Origin: Diaphorobacter limosus
Lineage (GTDB): Bacteria; Pseudomonadota; Gammaproteobacteria; Burkholderiales; Burkholderiaceae_C
Direction of reading: 5' to 3'
Assembly (NCBI RefSeq): GCF_033100095.1
Contig: NZ_CP136921.1
Span: 1,706,501 to 1,770,500 of the forward strand
Length of the DNA: 64,000 nt
The notes beneath the pieces are model-generated. The model did not search any database. It was not told the origin of the DNA and saw only the letters and a program-made list of their open reading frames with translations. Every line of letters begins with the position of its first letter. The stretch's first letter is position 1. Position numbers and translations under genes: made by a program. Below, piece by piece: positions 23,256-32,435 of this stretch.

Positions 23256-25867
23256 ACGCCCTGCTGCAACGCCTGCGCCCGCGCAGCATCAGAAGCCGGC
23301 TGCTGTGGTGGTTCACCGGCGCCATCGTGCTGGCCCTGTGCCTGGTCTACCTGCTGGCGCTGCTGCAGCAGCAGCGCCTGATCCGCAGCGAATGGAGCGC
23401 CGGCCTGCGCGCCCAGGCGCTCTTGATTGCCACCAACAGCCAGGCGGCGGTGGATTTCCAGGACCGCCAGGAGGCCGCGCGCCTGCTGCAGGCCGTGCAG
23501 TCCAGCCCCTCGGTGCTGCGCGCGCGCCTGCTGCTGGCCGGCCGCAGGGAGCCCTTTGCCGAGTTTGCGCGCCAGGGCAGCGCCGTGGCCGCCACGCCCA
23601 GCCCGCCGCTGGACACGCAGGACGGCCAGGACATGCATTTCGGCAACAACCAGGTCGTTGCCTGGGCGGCCGTCCCGGGCAGCGCCGGCAAGGCGCATGT
23701 CGAACTGGTGGCCAGCACGCAGGACATGCAGCAGGTGCTGTGGCGCACGGCACTGGAGACCGGCGGCGCGCTGCTGGCCCTGCTGCTGCTCCTGCTGTGG
23801 CTCTCGGGCCGCGCCGCCAGGCGCCTGGCGGTGCCGCTGCAGAACCTGAACCAGCTCATGGCGCGTGCGGCCGACAACCCCGGCCTGGGTGAGCGCGTGG
23901 CCAGCCATGGCGAGGACGAGTTGGCGCAGCTGGGCCGCAGCCTGAACCAGATGATCGACAAGCTGCAGGCACGCGACCAGGAGCTGGCGCGCTACCGCCA
24001 GAACCTGGAGCAGCTGGTGGATCAGCGCACCCACGCCCTGATCGCCGCCACCGAACAGGCCCAGCAGGCCAGCCGCGCCAAGTCGGACTTCCTGGCGCGC
24101 ATGAGCCACGAGATCCGCACCCCGATGAACGCCATCGTCGGCCTGGGCCAGCTGCTGCTGAAGACCGGCCTGAACGCGCACCAGCGCGACTACCAGCAGA
24201 AAGTGCTGGCCGCCTCCGACATGCTGCTGGCCCTGATCAACGACATCCTGGACTACTCGCGCATCGAGGCCGGCCGGCTGCAGATCGAGGCCATTGACTT
24301 CGACCTGGAGCAGGTGCTGCAAGGCGTCTCTGACCAGCTGGCGCTGCGCGCCCAGCAAAAGGGGCTGGCGCTGCGGTTTGTCACCGGCGCCGGCGTACCA
24401 CGGCGGCTGCGCGGCGACCCGCTGCGCCTGTCCCAGGTGCTGGTCAACCTGTGCAACAACGCCGTGAAGTTCACCGAATCTGGCGAGGTCGTGGTGCAGA
24501 CCGAACTGCGCGAGCAGCAGGGCGACCGGGCGGTGCTGGAGTTCTGCGTGCGCGACACCGGCATGGGCATCCCCGCGGATCGCCTGGCGCAGCTGTTCAC
24601 GCCCTTCACCCAGGTGGACGGCTCCATCACCCGCCGCTTTGGCGGCAGCGGCCTGGGCCTGGCCATTTGCCACCAGCTGGTGGAGCTGATGGGCGGCACG
24701 ATTGCCGTGCAGAGCCAGGAGGGCGCCGGCAGCCAGTTCTCCTTCACCCTGCCCCTGGCACCGGCGGCGCCAGAGCCCGCGCGCTCTGCCAGCCATGGCG
24801 ACGCCGTGGCACAGGGCGACCACAGCCTGCTGCGCGGCCGTCGCGTGCTGCTGGTGGACGACGTGGAGCTCAACCGCACCGTGGCCCTGGCCTTCCTGGC
24901 CGAGGCCGGCGTGCTGGTGGATGTGGCCGTTCATGGCCGCGAGGCCGTGGACAAGGTGCTGGCCCAGCCCTACGACCTGGTGCTGATGGATATCCAGATG
25001 CCGGAGATGGACGGCCTCACTGCCACGCGCGCGATCCGCCAGCAGGCGCACCTGCAGGGCCTGCCCATCATCGCCATGACCGCCCACGCCATGGCGGGCG
25101 ACCGCGAGCGCAGCCTGCAGGCCGGCATGCAGGATCACCTGACCAAGCCCATCCACCCCGATGCGCTGTACGCGGCGCTGCGGCGCTGGATGGCGCCCCG
25201 CAGTAGCCAGGGCGCGGGCCACACCGGGGCCGAGCCGGCACCGGCCGCCGAATCCGCCGCGCAAATCCCCGCCCTGGAGGGCGTGGACACAGCGCGCGGC
25301 CTGGCCCAGGCCCTGGGGCGGCCCGGGCTGTACCTGCGCGTGCTGGCGCAGTTCGTGCAGGACTTCGGCGCCAGCGCCCAGGCCATGCAGGACGCGCAGG
25401 CCGCGCATGACTGGCCCCTGGCGCGGCGCCTGGCGCATTCGCTCAAATCGGGCAGCGCCACCATAGGCGCCACAGCCTTGGCACAACAGGCCAGGCAGCT
25501 GGAAGACGGCTTTGCCCAGGAGCGCCCGGCCGAAGCGATGCTGCTGGCCGGCGTGGGCACGGAGCTGGCGCGCATCTGCAGCCTGCTGGCACCGCTTGTC
25601 GCCCAGGCGCAGCCAACGGGCCAACCCATTGCGCAAGCGCCCACAACGCCGCTGCAGCCGCTGTTGGCCGAGCTGCGCAACCTGCTGGAAAACGACGACG
25701 CCGCCGCGCTGCGCCTGCTGCAGCAACTGCAGAGCCAGGCCGCCGCCCACCCCCCGCTGGCCCGGACTCTGCCGGCGCTGCGCGCGCTGGTGGAGGACAT
25801 CGAATACCAAGACGCACTGGCGCAGCTGCGCTCGCTGTGCGCCGAGCTGGAGCAAAACCCCGCATGA
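23252..25867 (+). CDS. Hybrid sensor histidine kinase with CHASE8-like sensor, receiver and HPt
   Basis: 871 residues. Order: membrane helix (~18-38), periplasmic segment ~40-160 resembling the CHASE8 domain of YfiN ([20 protein letters not shown]), second helix (~168-186), HAMP, HisKA with H286 ([12 protein letters not shown]), HATPase with N402 (LCNNAVKF), DTGMG and GGSGLGL, receiver with D580 ([14 protein letters not shown]), and HPt with H729 ([12 protein letters not shown]). This is a complete phosphorelay. Overlaps yfiR and the response-regulator gene by 4 nt at each end, so the three form one unit; the phosphate probably goes on to the cyclase. Confidence 0.92.
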   Translation: MNALLQRLRPRSIRSRLLWWFTGAIVLALCLVYLLALLQQQRLIRSEWSAGLRAQALLIATNSQAAVDFQDRQEAARLLQAVQSSPSVLRARLLLAGRREPFAEFARQGSAVAATPSPPLDTQDGQDMHFGNNQVVAWAAVPGSAGKAHVELVASTQDMQQVLWRTALETGGALLALLLLLLWLSGRAARRLAVPLQNLNQLMARAADNPGLGERVASHGEDELAQLGRSLNQMIDKLQARDQELARYRQNLEQLVDQRTHALIAATEQAQQASRAKSDFLARMSHEIRTPMNAIVGLGQLLLKTGLNAHQRDYQQKVLAASDMLLALINDILDYSRIEAGRLQIEAIDFDLEQVLQGVSDQLALRAQQKGLALRFVTGAGVPRRLRGDPLRLSQVLVNLCNNAVKFTESGEVVVQTELREQQGDRAVLEFCVRDTGMGIPADRLAQLFTPFTQVDGSITRRFGGSGLGLAICHQLVELMGGTIAVQSQEGAGSQFSFTLPLAPAAPEPARSASHGDAVAQGDHSLLRGRRVLLVDDVELNRTVALAFLAEAGVLVDVAVHGREAVDKVLAQPYDLVLMDIQMPEMDGLTATRAIRQQAHLQGLPIIAMTAHAMAGDRERSLQAGMQDHLTKPIHPDALYAALRRWMAPRSSQGAGHTGAEPAPAAESAAQIPALEGVDTARGLAQALGRPGLYLRVLAQFVQDFGASAQAMQDAQAAHDWPLARRLAHSLKSGSATIGATALAQQARQLEDGFAQERPAEAMLLAGVGTELARICSLLAPLVAQAQPTGQPIAQAPTTPLQPLLAELRNLLENDDAAALRLLQQLQSQAAAHPPLARTLPALRALVEDIEYQDALAQLRSLCAELEQNPA

Positions 25868-26781
25868 ACCCGCAGAACGGCCATTTCACCCTGCTCATCG
25901 TCGATGACGACAAGCACAACCGCCTGCTGCTGACCGAGCTGTTCGAGGGCGAGTACAAGATCATCCAGGCCAAGAACGGCCTGCAGGCGCTGGAGCGCGC
26001 CCGCGCCCACGCCCCGGACCTGATCCTGCTGGACGTGCTCATGCCCGAGATGGACGGCATGGCCGTGATCCGCGCGCTCAAGCGCGACGACGCCACGCGC
26101 CATATCCCGGTGATCTTCATCACCGCGCTCGACTCCGCGGCCGACGAGGAACTGGGCCTGGATCTGGGCGCGGTGGACTACATCGCCAAGCCGTTTCACC
26201 CACCGATCGCCCGCGTGCGCGTGCGCAACCACCTGCAGATCGTGCACCAGCGGCGCCTGCTGGAGCAGATCGCCGCGCTCGACGGCCTGACCGGCATCCC
26301 CAACCGGCGCCGCTTCGACGAAGCCCTGGCGCAGGAGTGGAGCCGCTGCCAGCGCTCGGGCCTGCCGCTGTCGCTGATCGTTGCCGACGTCGATCAGTTC
26401 AAGCAGTACAACGACACCCTGGGCCACGCCGCGGGCGACCGCGTGCTGCAGGACGTGGCCGCCGCGCTGCGCCAGGCCGCGCGCCGCCCCGGCGACCTGG
26501 CGGCGCGCTATGGCGGCGAGGAGTTCGTGCTGCTGCTGCCCGAAACCGATGCCCCGCAGGCCCAGCTGCTGGCCGATGAGCTGCTGCAACGCATGGCGAC
26601 GCGCAAGCTGCCGCACCCGGCAGCCAGCGGCGCACCCTGCGTGACCCTGAGCCTGGGCGGCATCACCACCATTCCGGCCAGCAACGAGGTAGCCCCCGAT
26701 TTCTTTGAACGTGCCGATGCGGCGCTCTACCAGGCCAAGGCGCAGGGCCGCAACCGCTGGTGCTGGGCACCGGCGACCTAA
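25864..26781 (+). CDS. PleD-like response regulator with GGDEF diguanylate cyclase domain
   Basis: 305 residues from ATG 25864. The receiver domain (~9-130) has LIVDDDKHN, phospho-acceptor [11 protein letters not shown] and the KPF motif. The GGDEF domain follows [13 protein letters not shown] and has the active-site sequence GGEEF, with an inhibitory RxxD site (RPGD) five residues before it. It makes c-di-GMP and can be feedback inhibited. The likely phosphodonor is the HPt-bearing kinase that overlaps it by 4 nt. No EAL domain is nearby. Confidence 0.94.
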   Translation: MNPQNGHFTLLIVDDDKHNRLLLTELFEGEYKIIQAKNGLQALERARAHAPDLILLDVLMPEMDGMAVIRALKRDDATRHIPVIFITALDSAADEELGLDLGAVDYIAKPFHPPIARVRVRNHLQIVHQRRLLEQIAALDGLTGIPNRRRFDEALAQEWSRCQRSGLPLSLIVADVDQFKQYNDTLGHAAGDRVLQDVAAALRQAARRPGDLAARYGGEEFVLLLPETDAPQAQLLADELLQRMATRKLPHPAASGAPCVTLSLGGITTIPASNEVAPDFFERADAALYQAKAQGRNRWCWAPAT

Positions 26782-26793
26782 AATCGCGGGTTC
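26779..26793 (+). promoter_or_regulatory. -10 element with GC-rich discriminator, metG
   Basis: TAAAATCGCGGGTTC, identical to the sequence before the DUF3460 gene (29678). It starts at the stop codon of the cyclase gene, giving metG a ~55-nt leader. The -35 region is not clear. Confidence 0.55.
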
Positions 26794-26843
26794 CGTCCGT
26801 GCCGACGCACGCCCCATGCTTCAGCCAGCCCGAGTTTCAGTCC

Positions 26844-28910
26844 ATGTCCCCACGCAAGCTCTTCGTCACCACCGCCCTGCCGTATGCCAACGGCAACTTC
26901 CACATCGGCCACATCATGGAATACATACAGGCCGACACCTGGGTGCGGGCGCAGCGCATGCAGGGCGCCGAGGTGAACTTCGTGGGCGCCGACGACGCTC
27001 ATGGCGCGCCCATCATGATCGCCGCCGAAAAGGCCGGCAAAACGCCGCAGCAGTTCGTGGCCGACATCGCCGCCGGCCGCAAGCAGTACCTGGACGGCTT
27101 TCACATCGCCTTTGACAACTGGCACAGCACCGACGCGCCCGAGAACCACCAGCTGGCGCAGCAAATCTATCTGGACCTGAAGGCCGCTGGCCTGATCGAA
27201 ACGCGCACCATTGAGCAGTTCTTCGACCCCGAGAAGAACATGTTCCTGCCGGACCGCTTCATCAAGGGCGAATGCCCGCGCTGCCACGCCAAGGATCAGT
27301 ACGGCGACAACTGCGAGAGCTGCGGCGCCGTGTATGCGCCCACCGAACTGATCAAGCCGTATTCCGCGCTGTCCGGCGCCCAGCCCGAGTTGAAAACCTC
27401 GGAGCATTTCTTCTTCAAGCTGTCCGACCCGCGCTGCGTGGCGTTCTTGCAGGAATGGACGCAAAACGGCGTCCATGTGCAAGCCGAGGTCGCGGCCAAG
27501 ATCAAGGAGTGGTTCGGCACCCGCACCAACCCCGACGGCTCAACCAGCAGCGGCCTGGACGACTGGGACATCTCGCGCGACGCGCCCTACTTCGGCATAG
27601 AGATACCGGACGCGCCGGGCAAGTATTTCTATGTGTGGCTGGACGCACCGGTGGGCTATCTGGCGTCGCTGAAAAACCTGCTGGAAAAGCGAGGAGAGAG
27701 CTACGACGCCTACATGGCCGACCCCGACCTGGAGCAGGTCCACTTCATCGGCAAGGACATCATCACCTTCCACACGCTGTTCTGGCCCGCCATGCTGAAG
27801 TTCAGCGGCCGCAAGACGCCCACCAAGATCTGCGTGCACGGCTTCATGACCGTGAACAACGGCGAGAAGATGAGCAAGAGCCGCGGCACGGGCCTGGACC
27901 CGCTCAAATACCTGGCGCTGGGCATGAACCCCGAATGGCTGCGCTACTACCTGGGCGCCAAGCTCAATGGCCGCAATGAAGACATCGACTTCAACGCCAG
28001 TGACTTCATGCTGCGCGTGAACTCCGACCTGATCGGCAAGTACGTCAACATTGCGTCACGCGCCGCCGGCTTCATCGCCAAGCGCTTTGACGGCCGCCTG
28101 GGCCAGGTGAGCGAGGACGGCCAGGCGCTGCTGGCCACCTTGCGCGCGCAGAAAGACACCATCATCGCCGCCTACGAGGCGCGCGACACGGCACGCGCCG
28201 CGCGCGAGGCCATGCAGCTGTGCGACCGCGTGAACGAATATGTCGATGCCAACAAGCCCTGGGAGCTGGCCAAAAAGGACGGCATGGGCGAGCGCCTGCA
28301 CGACGTGTGCAGCACCTGCATCGAGGCCTTCCGCATCCTGACGATTTACTTGAAACCCATGCTGCCCCGGCTGGCCGCCGACGTGGCCAGCTTCCTGATC
28401 GTGCCGCCCGAGCAGTTTGCCGATGTCAACAAGCCGCTGGGCGCCGGCCACCAGATCGGTGCCTACCAGCACCTGATGCAGCGCGTGGACGAAAAGCAGC
28501 TGGAAGCGCTGTTTGAAATGCCCGAGCCGGTGGTCGAAAAAGTCACACCCGGCGGGGAGGAGATTGCGCCCACCATCGGCATCGACGACTTCGCCAAGGT
28601 GGACTTACGCATCGCGAAAATCGTCGAATGCAAGGCGGTGGAGGGCTCGACCAAGCTGCTGCAGCTGACGCTGGACGCCGGTGAAGGCAAGACACGCAAT
28701 GTGTTCAGCGGCATCGCCAGCATGTACCAACCGGAAGACTTGCAGGGCAAGCTGACGGTGCTGGTGGCCAACCTGGCGCCGCGCAAGATGAAGTTCGGCG
28801 TCTCTGAGGGCATGGTGCTGGCCGCCAGCCACGCGGATGAAAAGCAGCATCCCGGCATCTACGTGCTGGAGCCCTTCCCCGGCGCCCAACCGGGCATGCG
28901 CATCCGCTGA
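26844..28910 (+). CDS. metG: Methionyl-tRNA synthetase
   Basis: 688 residues. HIGH-type motif in [10 protein letters not shown] (Class I), KMSKS in [11 protein letters not shown], a zinc knuckle with two CxxC pairs ([18 protein letters not shown]), and a C-terminal EMAP/Trbp-like tRNA-binding domain (from ~585: [20 protein letters not shown]). This is the long MetG1 form usual in proteobacteria. ATG 26844 starts the conserved [17 protein letters not shown]; an upstream in-frame start at 26760 would run through the promoter. Confidence 0.97.
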   Translation: MSPRKLFVTTALPYANGNFHIGHIMEYIQADTWVRAQRMQGAEVNFVGADDAHGAPIMIAAEKAGKTPQQFVADIAAGRKQYLDGFHIAFDNWHSTDAPENHQLAQQIYLDLKAAGLIETRTIEQFFDPEKNMFLPDRFIKGECPRCHAKDQYGDNCESCGAVYAPTELIKPYSALSGAQPELKTSEHFFFKLSDPRCVAFLQEWTQNGVHVQAEVAAKIKEWFGTRTNPDGSTSSGLDDWDISRDAPYFGIEIPDAPGKYFYVWLDAPVGYLASLKNLLEKRGESYDAYMADPDLEQVHFIGKDIITFHTLFWPAMLKFSGRKTPTKICVHGFMTVNNGEKMSKSRGTGLDPLKYLALGMNPEWLRYYLGAKLNGRNEDIDFNASDFMLRVNSDLIGKYVNIASRAAGFIAKRFDGRLGQVSEDGQALLATLRAQKDTIIAAYEARDTARAAREAMQLCDRVNEYVDANKPWELAKKDGMGERLHDVCSTCIEAFRILTIYLKPMLPRLAADVASFLIVPPEQFADVNKPLGAGHQIGAYQHLMQRVDEKQLEALFEMPEPVVEKVTPGGEEIAPTIGIDDFAKVDLRIAKIVECKAVEGSTKLLQLTLDAGEGKTRNVFSGIASMYQPEDLQGKLTVLVANLAPRKMKFGVSEGMVLAASHADEKQHPGIYVLEPFPGAQPGMRIR

Positions 28911-29159
28911 ATGACCAAGCCTTGCCTCTCACGCCCCCGGGCCCTGGGGGCTTTTTTGTGCCTGGCTGCCCTGCTGCCGGGCTGCGCGGTGGTGGCCGTG
29001 ACGGCAACGGCCGTCAGCATCACAGCCTCGGCGGTGGGCCTGGCGGCCGATGCCGCCGTAGGTACGGCAAAACTCGCCGGCAAGGGTGTTGGCATGACCG
29101 TGGACGCACTCCGGGACGAGGCGCCACGGGACGACGCCAGCGGCGTGGAGATACGCTGA
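28911..29159 (+). CDS. Small lipoprotein
   Basis: 82 residues. Signal peptide with lipobox LLPGC (Cys25), then a Val/Ala/Thr-rich stretch that looks like a membrane-associated or glycine-zipper-like helix. The ATG follows the metG stop with no gap, so it is co-translated with metG. I recall this as a betaproteobacterial lipoprotein family without known function. Confidence 0.8.
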   Translation: MTKPCLSRPRALGAFLCLAALLPGCAVVAVTATAVSITASAVGLAADAAVGTAKLAGKGVGMTVDALRDEAPRDDASGVEIR

Positions 29160-29162
29160 CCT

Positions 29163-29663
29163 TCAACGCCCTTCGGGCAGCTTCTCCACGCTGCCCGAGC
29201 GCTTGACGCGCCCATCGGGGCCAAAGGTCGCGGTGAAGATCATTTCGCGGTTGGGCGGGTCGATCCAGTTCCAGTCCCAGTCCGTCTCCTGCTTCAGATC
29301 GAAGGTCATGCGCTTGGCCGGCTTGCCCAGCAGGCGGCGCACGGCCAGCTCGTCCATGCCCGGCTGCACTTTCTCGAAGTTGTGCGGCGCCAGCACCTGG
29401 CGCAGCGCCGTCATCTTGCCGCCCGGGCCTATGGTGATCATGTAGTTGCGGTGGCCGGCGGGCTGGCGGTTGTACTCCAGCGTCTGGCTGCCGTCCGGCT
29501 CGGGCCAGATGCGTTCAGGCTCGCCAAAACGGGCGCGCACGTCCTGCTCGGTGGAGACGTCTTCTTCCAGCTCGCGGATGCGCTGGTCGTCGCAGCCTGC
29601 CAGCGACATGAGGGCCAGGGCGCCAGCGGCCAGCGCGCCGGTGATGCGGGTCAAAGGGTTCAT
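29163..29663 (-). CDS. BamE/SmpA-like outer-membrane lipoprotein
   Basis: 166 residues from ATG 29663. Lipobox LMSLAGC. The mature part has the pattern VRARFGEPERIW...GSQTLEYNRQPAG and later MDELAVRRLLGKPAKRM...WDWNW, two beta-alpha units of the BamE/SmpA-like fold. True BamE is part of the Bam complex; this longer protein could be a paralogue. It is convergent with the metG lipoprotein gene and divergent from the DUF3460 gene. Confidence 0.78.
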   Translation of the reverse strand: MNPLTRITGALAAGALALMSLAGCDDQRIRELEEDVSTEQDVRARFGEPERIWPEPDGSQTLEYNRQPAGHRNYMITIGPGGKMTALRQVLAPHNFEKVQPGMDELAVRRLLGKPAKRMTFDLKQETDWDWNWIDPPNREMIFTATFGPDGRVKRSGSVEKLPEGR

Positions 29664-29677
29664 GGGGTGGGTATCGT

Positions 29678-29692
29678 TAAAATCGCGGGTTC
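29678..29692 (+). promoter_or_regulatory. -10 element with GC-rich discriminator, DUF3460 gene
   Basis: TAAAATCGCGGGTTC, the same 15 bases as before metG. Located 18 bp upstream of the DUF3460 start codon. Confidence 0.55.
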
Positions 29693-29709
29693 TGAGAGGT
29701 AAACCATCC

Positions 29710-29931
29710 ATGAATATATTCCGCCGCCCCGACTACCAGTCCGAAGTCACCCAGTTCATCGGCCAGCTCAAGGATCAAAAGCCCGCGCTGGACGCGCAGC
29801 AACAGGCCGGCCGCGCCCTGCTGTGGGACAAGGAGGTCGATCGCGAGGTTTGGGCCGAGTACCGGGCCGGGCGCGTGGCGCAAAAGCCCTACGTGTATTT
29901 CGAGAACTTCCGCAAACCGGGTTCCTTTTAA
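29710..29931 (+). CDS. DUF3460-family small protein
   Basis: 73 residues. MNIFRRPDYQSEVTQFIGQL and the end KPYVYFENFRKPG fit the DUF3460 family of betaproteobacteria. Charged, no membrane segment. Commonly found before scpA, as here; function unknown. ATG at 29710 has GAGAGGT about 8 bases upstream. Confidence 0.85.
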   Translation: MNIFRRPDYQSEVTQFIGQLKDQKPALDAQQQAGRALLWDKEVDREVWAEYRAGRVAQKPYVYFENFRKPGSF

Positions 29932-29955
29932 CCAGCATCAGGCAAAACCGGCCAT

Positions 29956-29998
29956 ACCGCTTGCACAGCATGCGTCAATAGCTATTAATTAAATAGCG
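29956..29998 (+). repeat. AAGCG-AGCTAT motif, copy 4
   Basis: TGCGTCAATAGCTATTAATTAAATAGCG, split here as TGCGTCAATAGCTATT and AATTAAATAGCG; the last part forms a GCTAT/ATAGC hairpin. It abuts the scpA start codon, leaving no normal ribosome-binding site there. Confidence 0.55.
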
Positions 29999-30000
29999 TA

Positions 30001-30849
30001 ATGCGCTCTACCGCCTCCGGGCAAGCGGCCATGCCGGCGCCCGACCCCTCCATGCCCGAGGTGGTCGATCAGGTGGCCCTGGCGCGCCTGTATGGCGAGC
30101 CGCTGTTCGCCCTGCCCCAGGACTTGTACATCCCGCCCGACGCGCTGGAGGTGTTCCTGGAGGCCTTCGAGGGGCCGCTGGATCTGCTGCTGTACCTGAT
30201 ACGCAAGCAGAACTTCAACATCCTGGACATCCCCATGGTGGATGTCACGCGCCAGTACCTGGGCTATGTGGACGAGGTGCGCAGCCGCAACCTGGAGCTG
30301 GCGGCCGAATACCTGCTCATGGCGGCCATGCTCATAGAGATCAAGTCGCGCATGCTGCTGCCCCCGAAGCGGCAGGAGGGCGCGGCCGAGCCCGAGGACC
30401 CGCGCGCCGAGCTGGTACGCCGCCTGCTGGAATACGAGCAGATGAAGCAGGCCGCCATGCGCCTGAACCAGGTGCCGCAGTACGGGCGTGATTTCATCCG
30501 CGCCCAGGTCTACATAGAGCAAAGCCTGCAGCCGCGCTTTCCCGACGTGGACTTGGCCGAGCTGCAGCAGGCCTGGCGCGACATCATGCGCCGCGCCAAA
30601 CTGGTGCAGCACCACCGCATCACGCGCGAGGAGCTATCGGTGCGCGAGTACATGAGCCAGGTGCTCAAGACCCTGCAGGGCCGGCGCTTCGTGCCGTTTG
30701 AAGACCTGTTCCAGCCCGAGAAGGGCGGCACCGTGCTGGTGGTCACCTTCATCGCCCTGCTGGAGCTGGCCAAGGAGACCCTGATCGAGATCACCCAGGC
30801 CGAGGCCTTTGCCCCGATCTACGTGCGCCTGGCCTATACACCCGTCTGA
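30001..30849 (+). CDS. scpA: Segregation and condensation protein A
   Basis: 282 residues. The kleisin ScpA joins SMC and ScpB in the chromosome condensin complex. EAFEGPLDLLLYLIRKQNFNI in the N-terminal domain, LLMAAMLIEIKSRMLLP, and a C-terminal winged helix ending FIALLELAKETLIEITQ are diagnostic. The start is uncertain: ATG 30001 lacks a ribosome-binding site because a repeat sits directly before it; in-frame ATGs at 30031 and 30052 are alternatives. It is 6 bp from the convergent AhpD-like gene; scpB is not in the window. Confidence 0.93.
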   Translation: MRSTASGQAAMPAPDPSMPEVVDQVALARLYGEPLFALPQDLYIPPDALEVFLEAFEGPLDLLLYLIRKQNFNILDIPMVDVTRQYLGYVDEVRSRNLELAAEYLLMAAMLIEIKSRMLLPPKRQEGAAEPEDPRAELVRRLLEYEQMKQAAMRLNQVPQYGRDFIRAQVYIEQSLQPRFPDVDLAELQQAWRDIMRRAKLVQHHRITREELSVREYMSQVLKTLQGRRFVPFEDLFQPEKGGTVLVVTFIALLELAKETLIEITQAEAFAPIYVRLAYTPV

Positions 30850-30855
30850 AGCCCA

Positions 30856-31398
30856 TCAGCCGCTGCTCAGCTTGACCGCTGGAAAGTCCACCGGCACGGC
30901 AAAGGCCAGGTTCACGTAGTTGGTGAACAGGTTCAGCGCCACATGGGCCAGGATCTCGACCACCTGCTCGTCGCTGAAACCGGCATCACGCAGGGCCTGC
31001 ACGTCGGCGCCGCTCACCTGGCCGCGCTGGCCCACCACCTTGAGGGCAAAAAGCAGCGCGGCCCGGGTCTTGGGGTCGCTGGACTCGCCCAGCTGGGCGG
31101 CGGCCATTTCCTCGGCGCTGGCGCCGGCCTTCTGGCCCAGCACGGTATGCGCCGCCAGGCAGTAAGAGCAGGCATTGCGGTCGGCCACGGCCACGGCGAT
31201 CTGCTCGCCCAGCCTGGCGCCCAGCGTGCCGCCGCCCAGGGCGCCGAACGAGCCCCACATGCTCTTGAGCGCGGCTGGCGAATTGGCCACGGCGCGGAAC
31301 ATGTTGGGCGTGGCGCCAAAGGCGCCGTGGATGGCGTCGAGCAGGGCCTTGCGCTCGGCGCTGGTGTCGGCACGGTCTATGAGGGGAACGCGGTTCAT
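30856..31398 (-). CDS. Carboxymuconolactone decarboxylase/AhpD-like peroxidase-family protein
   Basis: 180 residues from ATG 31398 (AAGGAGG 7 bases upstream). The AhpD core is NACSYCLAAHT, with the CxxC and His of alkylhydroperoxidases, and the tail FSDEQVVEILAHVALNLFTNYVN. Most likely a thiol-dependent antioxidant or stress protein. Divergent from an AraC regulator gene 101 bp away, which is a likely controller. Confidence 0.9.
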   Translation of the reverse strand: MNRVPLIDRADTSAERKALLDAIHGAFGATPNMFRAVANSPAALKSMWGSFGALGGGTLGARLGEQIAVAVADRNACSYCLAAHTVLGQKAGASAEEMAAAQLGESSDPKTRAALLFALKVVGQRGQVSGADVQALRDAGFSDEQVVEILAHVALNLFTNYVNLAFAVPVDFPAVKLSSG

Positions 31399-31499
31399 GG
31401 CAAACCTCCTTGCGGCTGGGCAGTGAAACATGCTGGCAGTTTGCGCCGGCAATTCATATGATTGGACGCATTCAGTCCGCGATACTTTGCCAATCGTCC

Positions 31500-32369
31500 A
31501 TGATTCAGACCGATACGGCCGCCGCCGGCGTGGATCGCCTCTCCGCCCTGCTGGAGCGTTTTCGCGTGCGCGCCCACCTCTTCCACGCCGGGCCGCTGTG
31601 CGGCGTGACGCCGTTCGCGGCCGAGCCCGGGCGCGCTTTTCTGCATGTGCTGCGCCGCGGCGAGCTGGAGGTCACCCACCGCCCGCGCAGCGGCGCGCCG
31701 CGCCGGCTGCGCCTGAGCCAGCCCACGCTGCTGCTGTACCCGCGCCCGCTGGAGCACGACTTTTACAACGCGCCGCAAGAGGGCAGCGACTTCGTCTGCG
31801 CCACGCTGGACTTTGACGGCGGGCCACACCACCCGCTGGTGCAGGCCCTGCCCGCCTTTCTGGCCCTGCCGATTGCCGAGGTCGACGGCATAGAGCAGAC
31901 CCTGACCCTGCTGTTTGCCGAGACCGAGCGCGTGCGCTGCGGCCAGCGCCTGTTGGCCGATCGCCTGTTCGAGGTGTTGCTGCTGCAGCTGCTGCGCTGG
32001 CTGCTCGACCATCCCGCCGATGGCGGCATGCAGCCCGGCCTGCTGGCGGGCCTGGCCCACCCAAAATTAGCGCGCGCCCTCACCCGGCTGCACGAGCAGC
32101 CCGGCGCCAACTGGAGCCTGGCCACCATGGCGCAGGCCGCCGGCATGTCGCGCAGCGCCTTTGCCGCCAAGTTCCGCGCCGCGCTGGGCACCACGCCCGG
32201 CGCCTACCTGCTGGCCTGGCGCGTGTCGCTGGCCCAGGGCCTGCTGCGGCGCGGGCTGCAGGTGCGGCAGATCAGCGACCAGCTGGGCTACGCCAGCCCG
32301 GCGGCATTCACCCGGGCGTTTGCTCAGGCGGTAGGGACGGCGCCGCGCGAGTGGCTCAAGGGCTTGTGA
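31500..32369 (+). CDS. AraC-family transcriptional regulator
   Basis: 289 residues from ATG 31500. An N-terminal cupin domain (cupin_6 type; LLLYPRPLEHDFYNAP) and a C-terminal double helix-turn-helix (WSLATMAQAAGMSRSAFAAKF and QVRQISDQLGYASPAAFTRAF). It probably controls the divergent AhpD-like gene; the 101-bp spacer contains GATTGG and CCAATC half-sites (31460s and 31490s). Inducer unknown. Confidence 0.9.
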   Translation: MIQTDTAAAGVDRLSALLERFRVRAHLFHAGPLCGVTPFAAEPGRAFLHVLRRGELEVTHRPRSGAPRRLRLSQPTLLLYPRPLEHDFYNAPQEGSDFVCATLDFDGGPHHPLVQALPAFLALPIAEVDGIEQTLTLLFAETERVRCGQRLLADRLFEVLLLQLLRWLLDHPADGGMQPGLLAGLAHPKLARALTRLHEQPGANWSLATMAQAAGMSRSAFAAKFRAALGTTPGAYLLAWRVSLAQGLLRRGLQVRQISDQLGYASPAAFTRAFAQAVGTAPREWLKGL

Positions 32370-32435
32370 CCGGAGCGGGCCGGCGGCTCCCTACAATGCA
32401 GCCTCCCTTCGCGCGCCCGCTTGCGGCAGACCACC

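Noticed and set aside
23039..25855. 938-codon minus-strand frame opposite the hybrid kinase
   Set aside because: Composition is that of an antisense shadow and no domain is recognisable.
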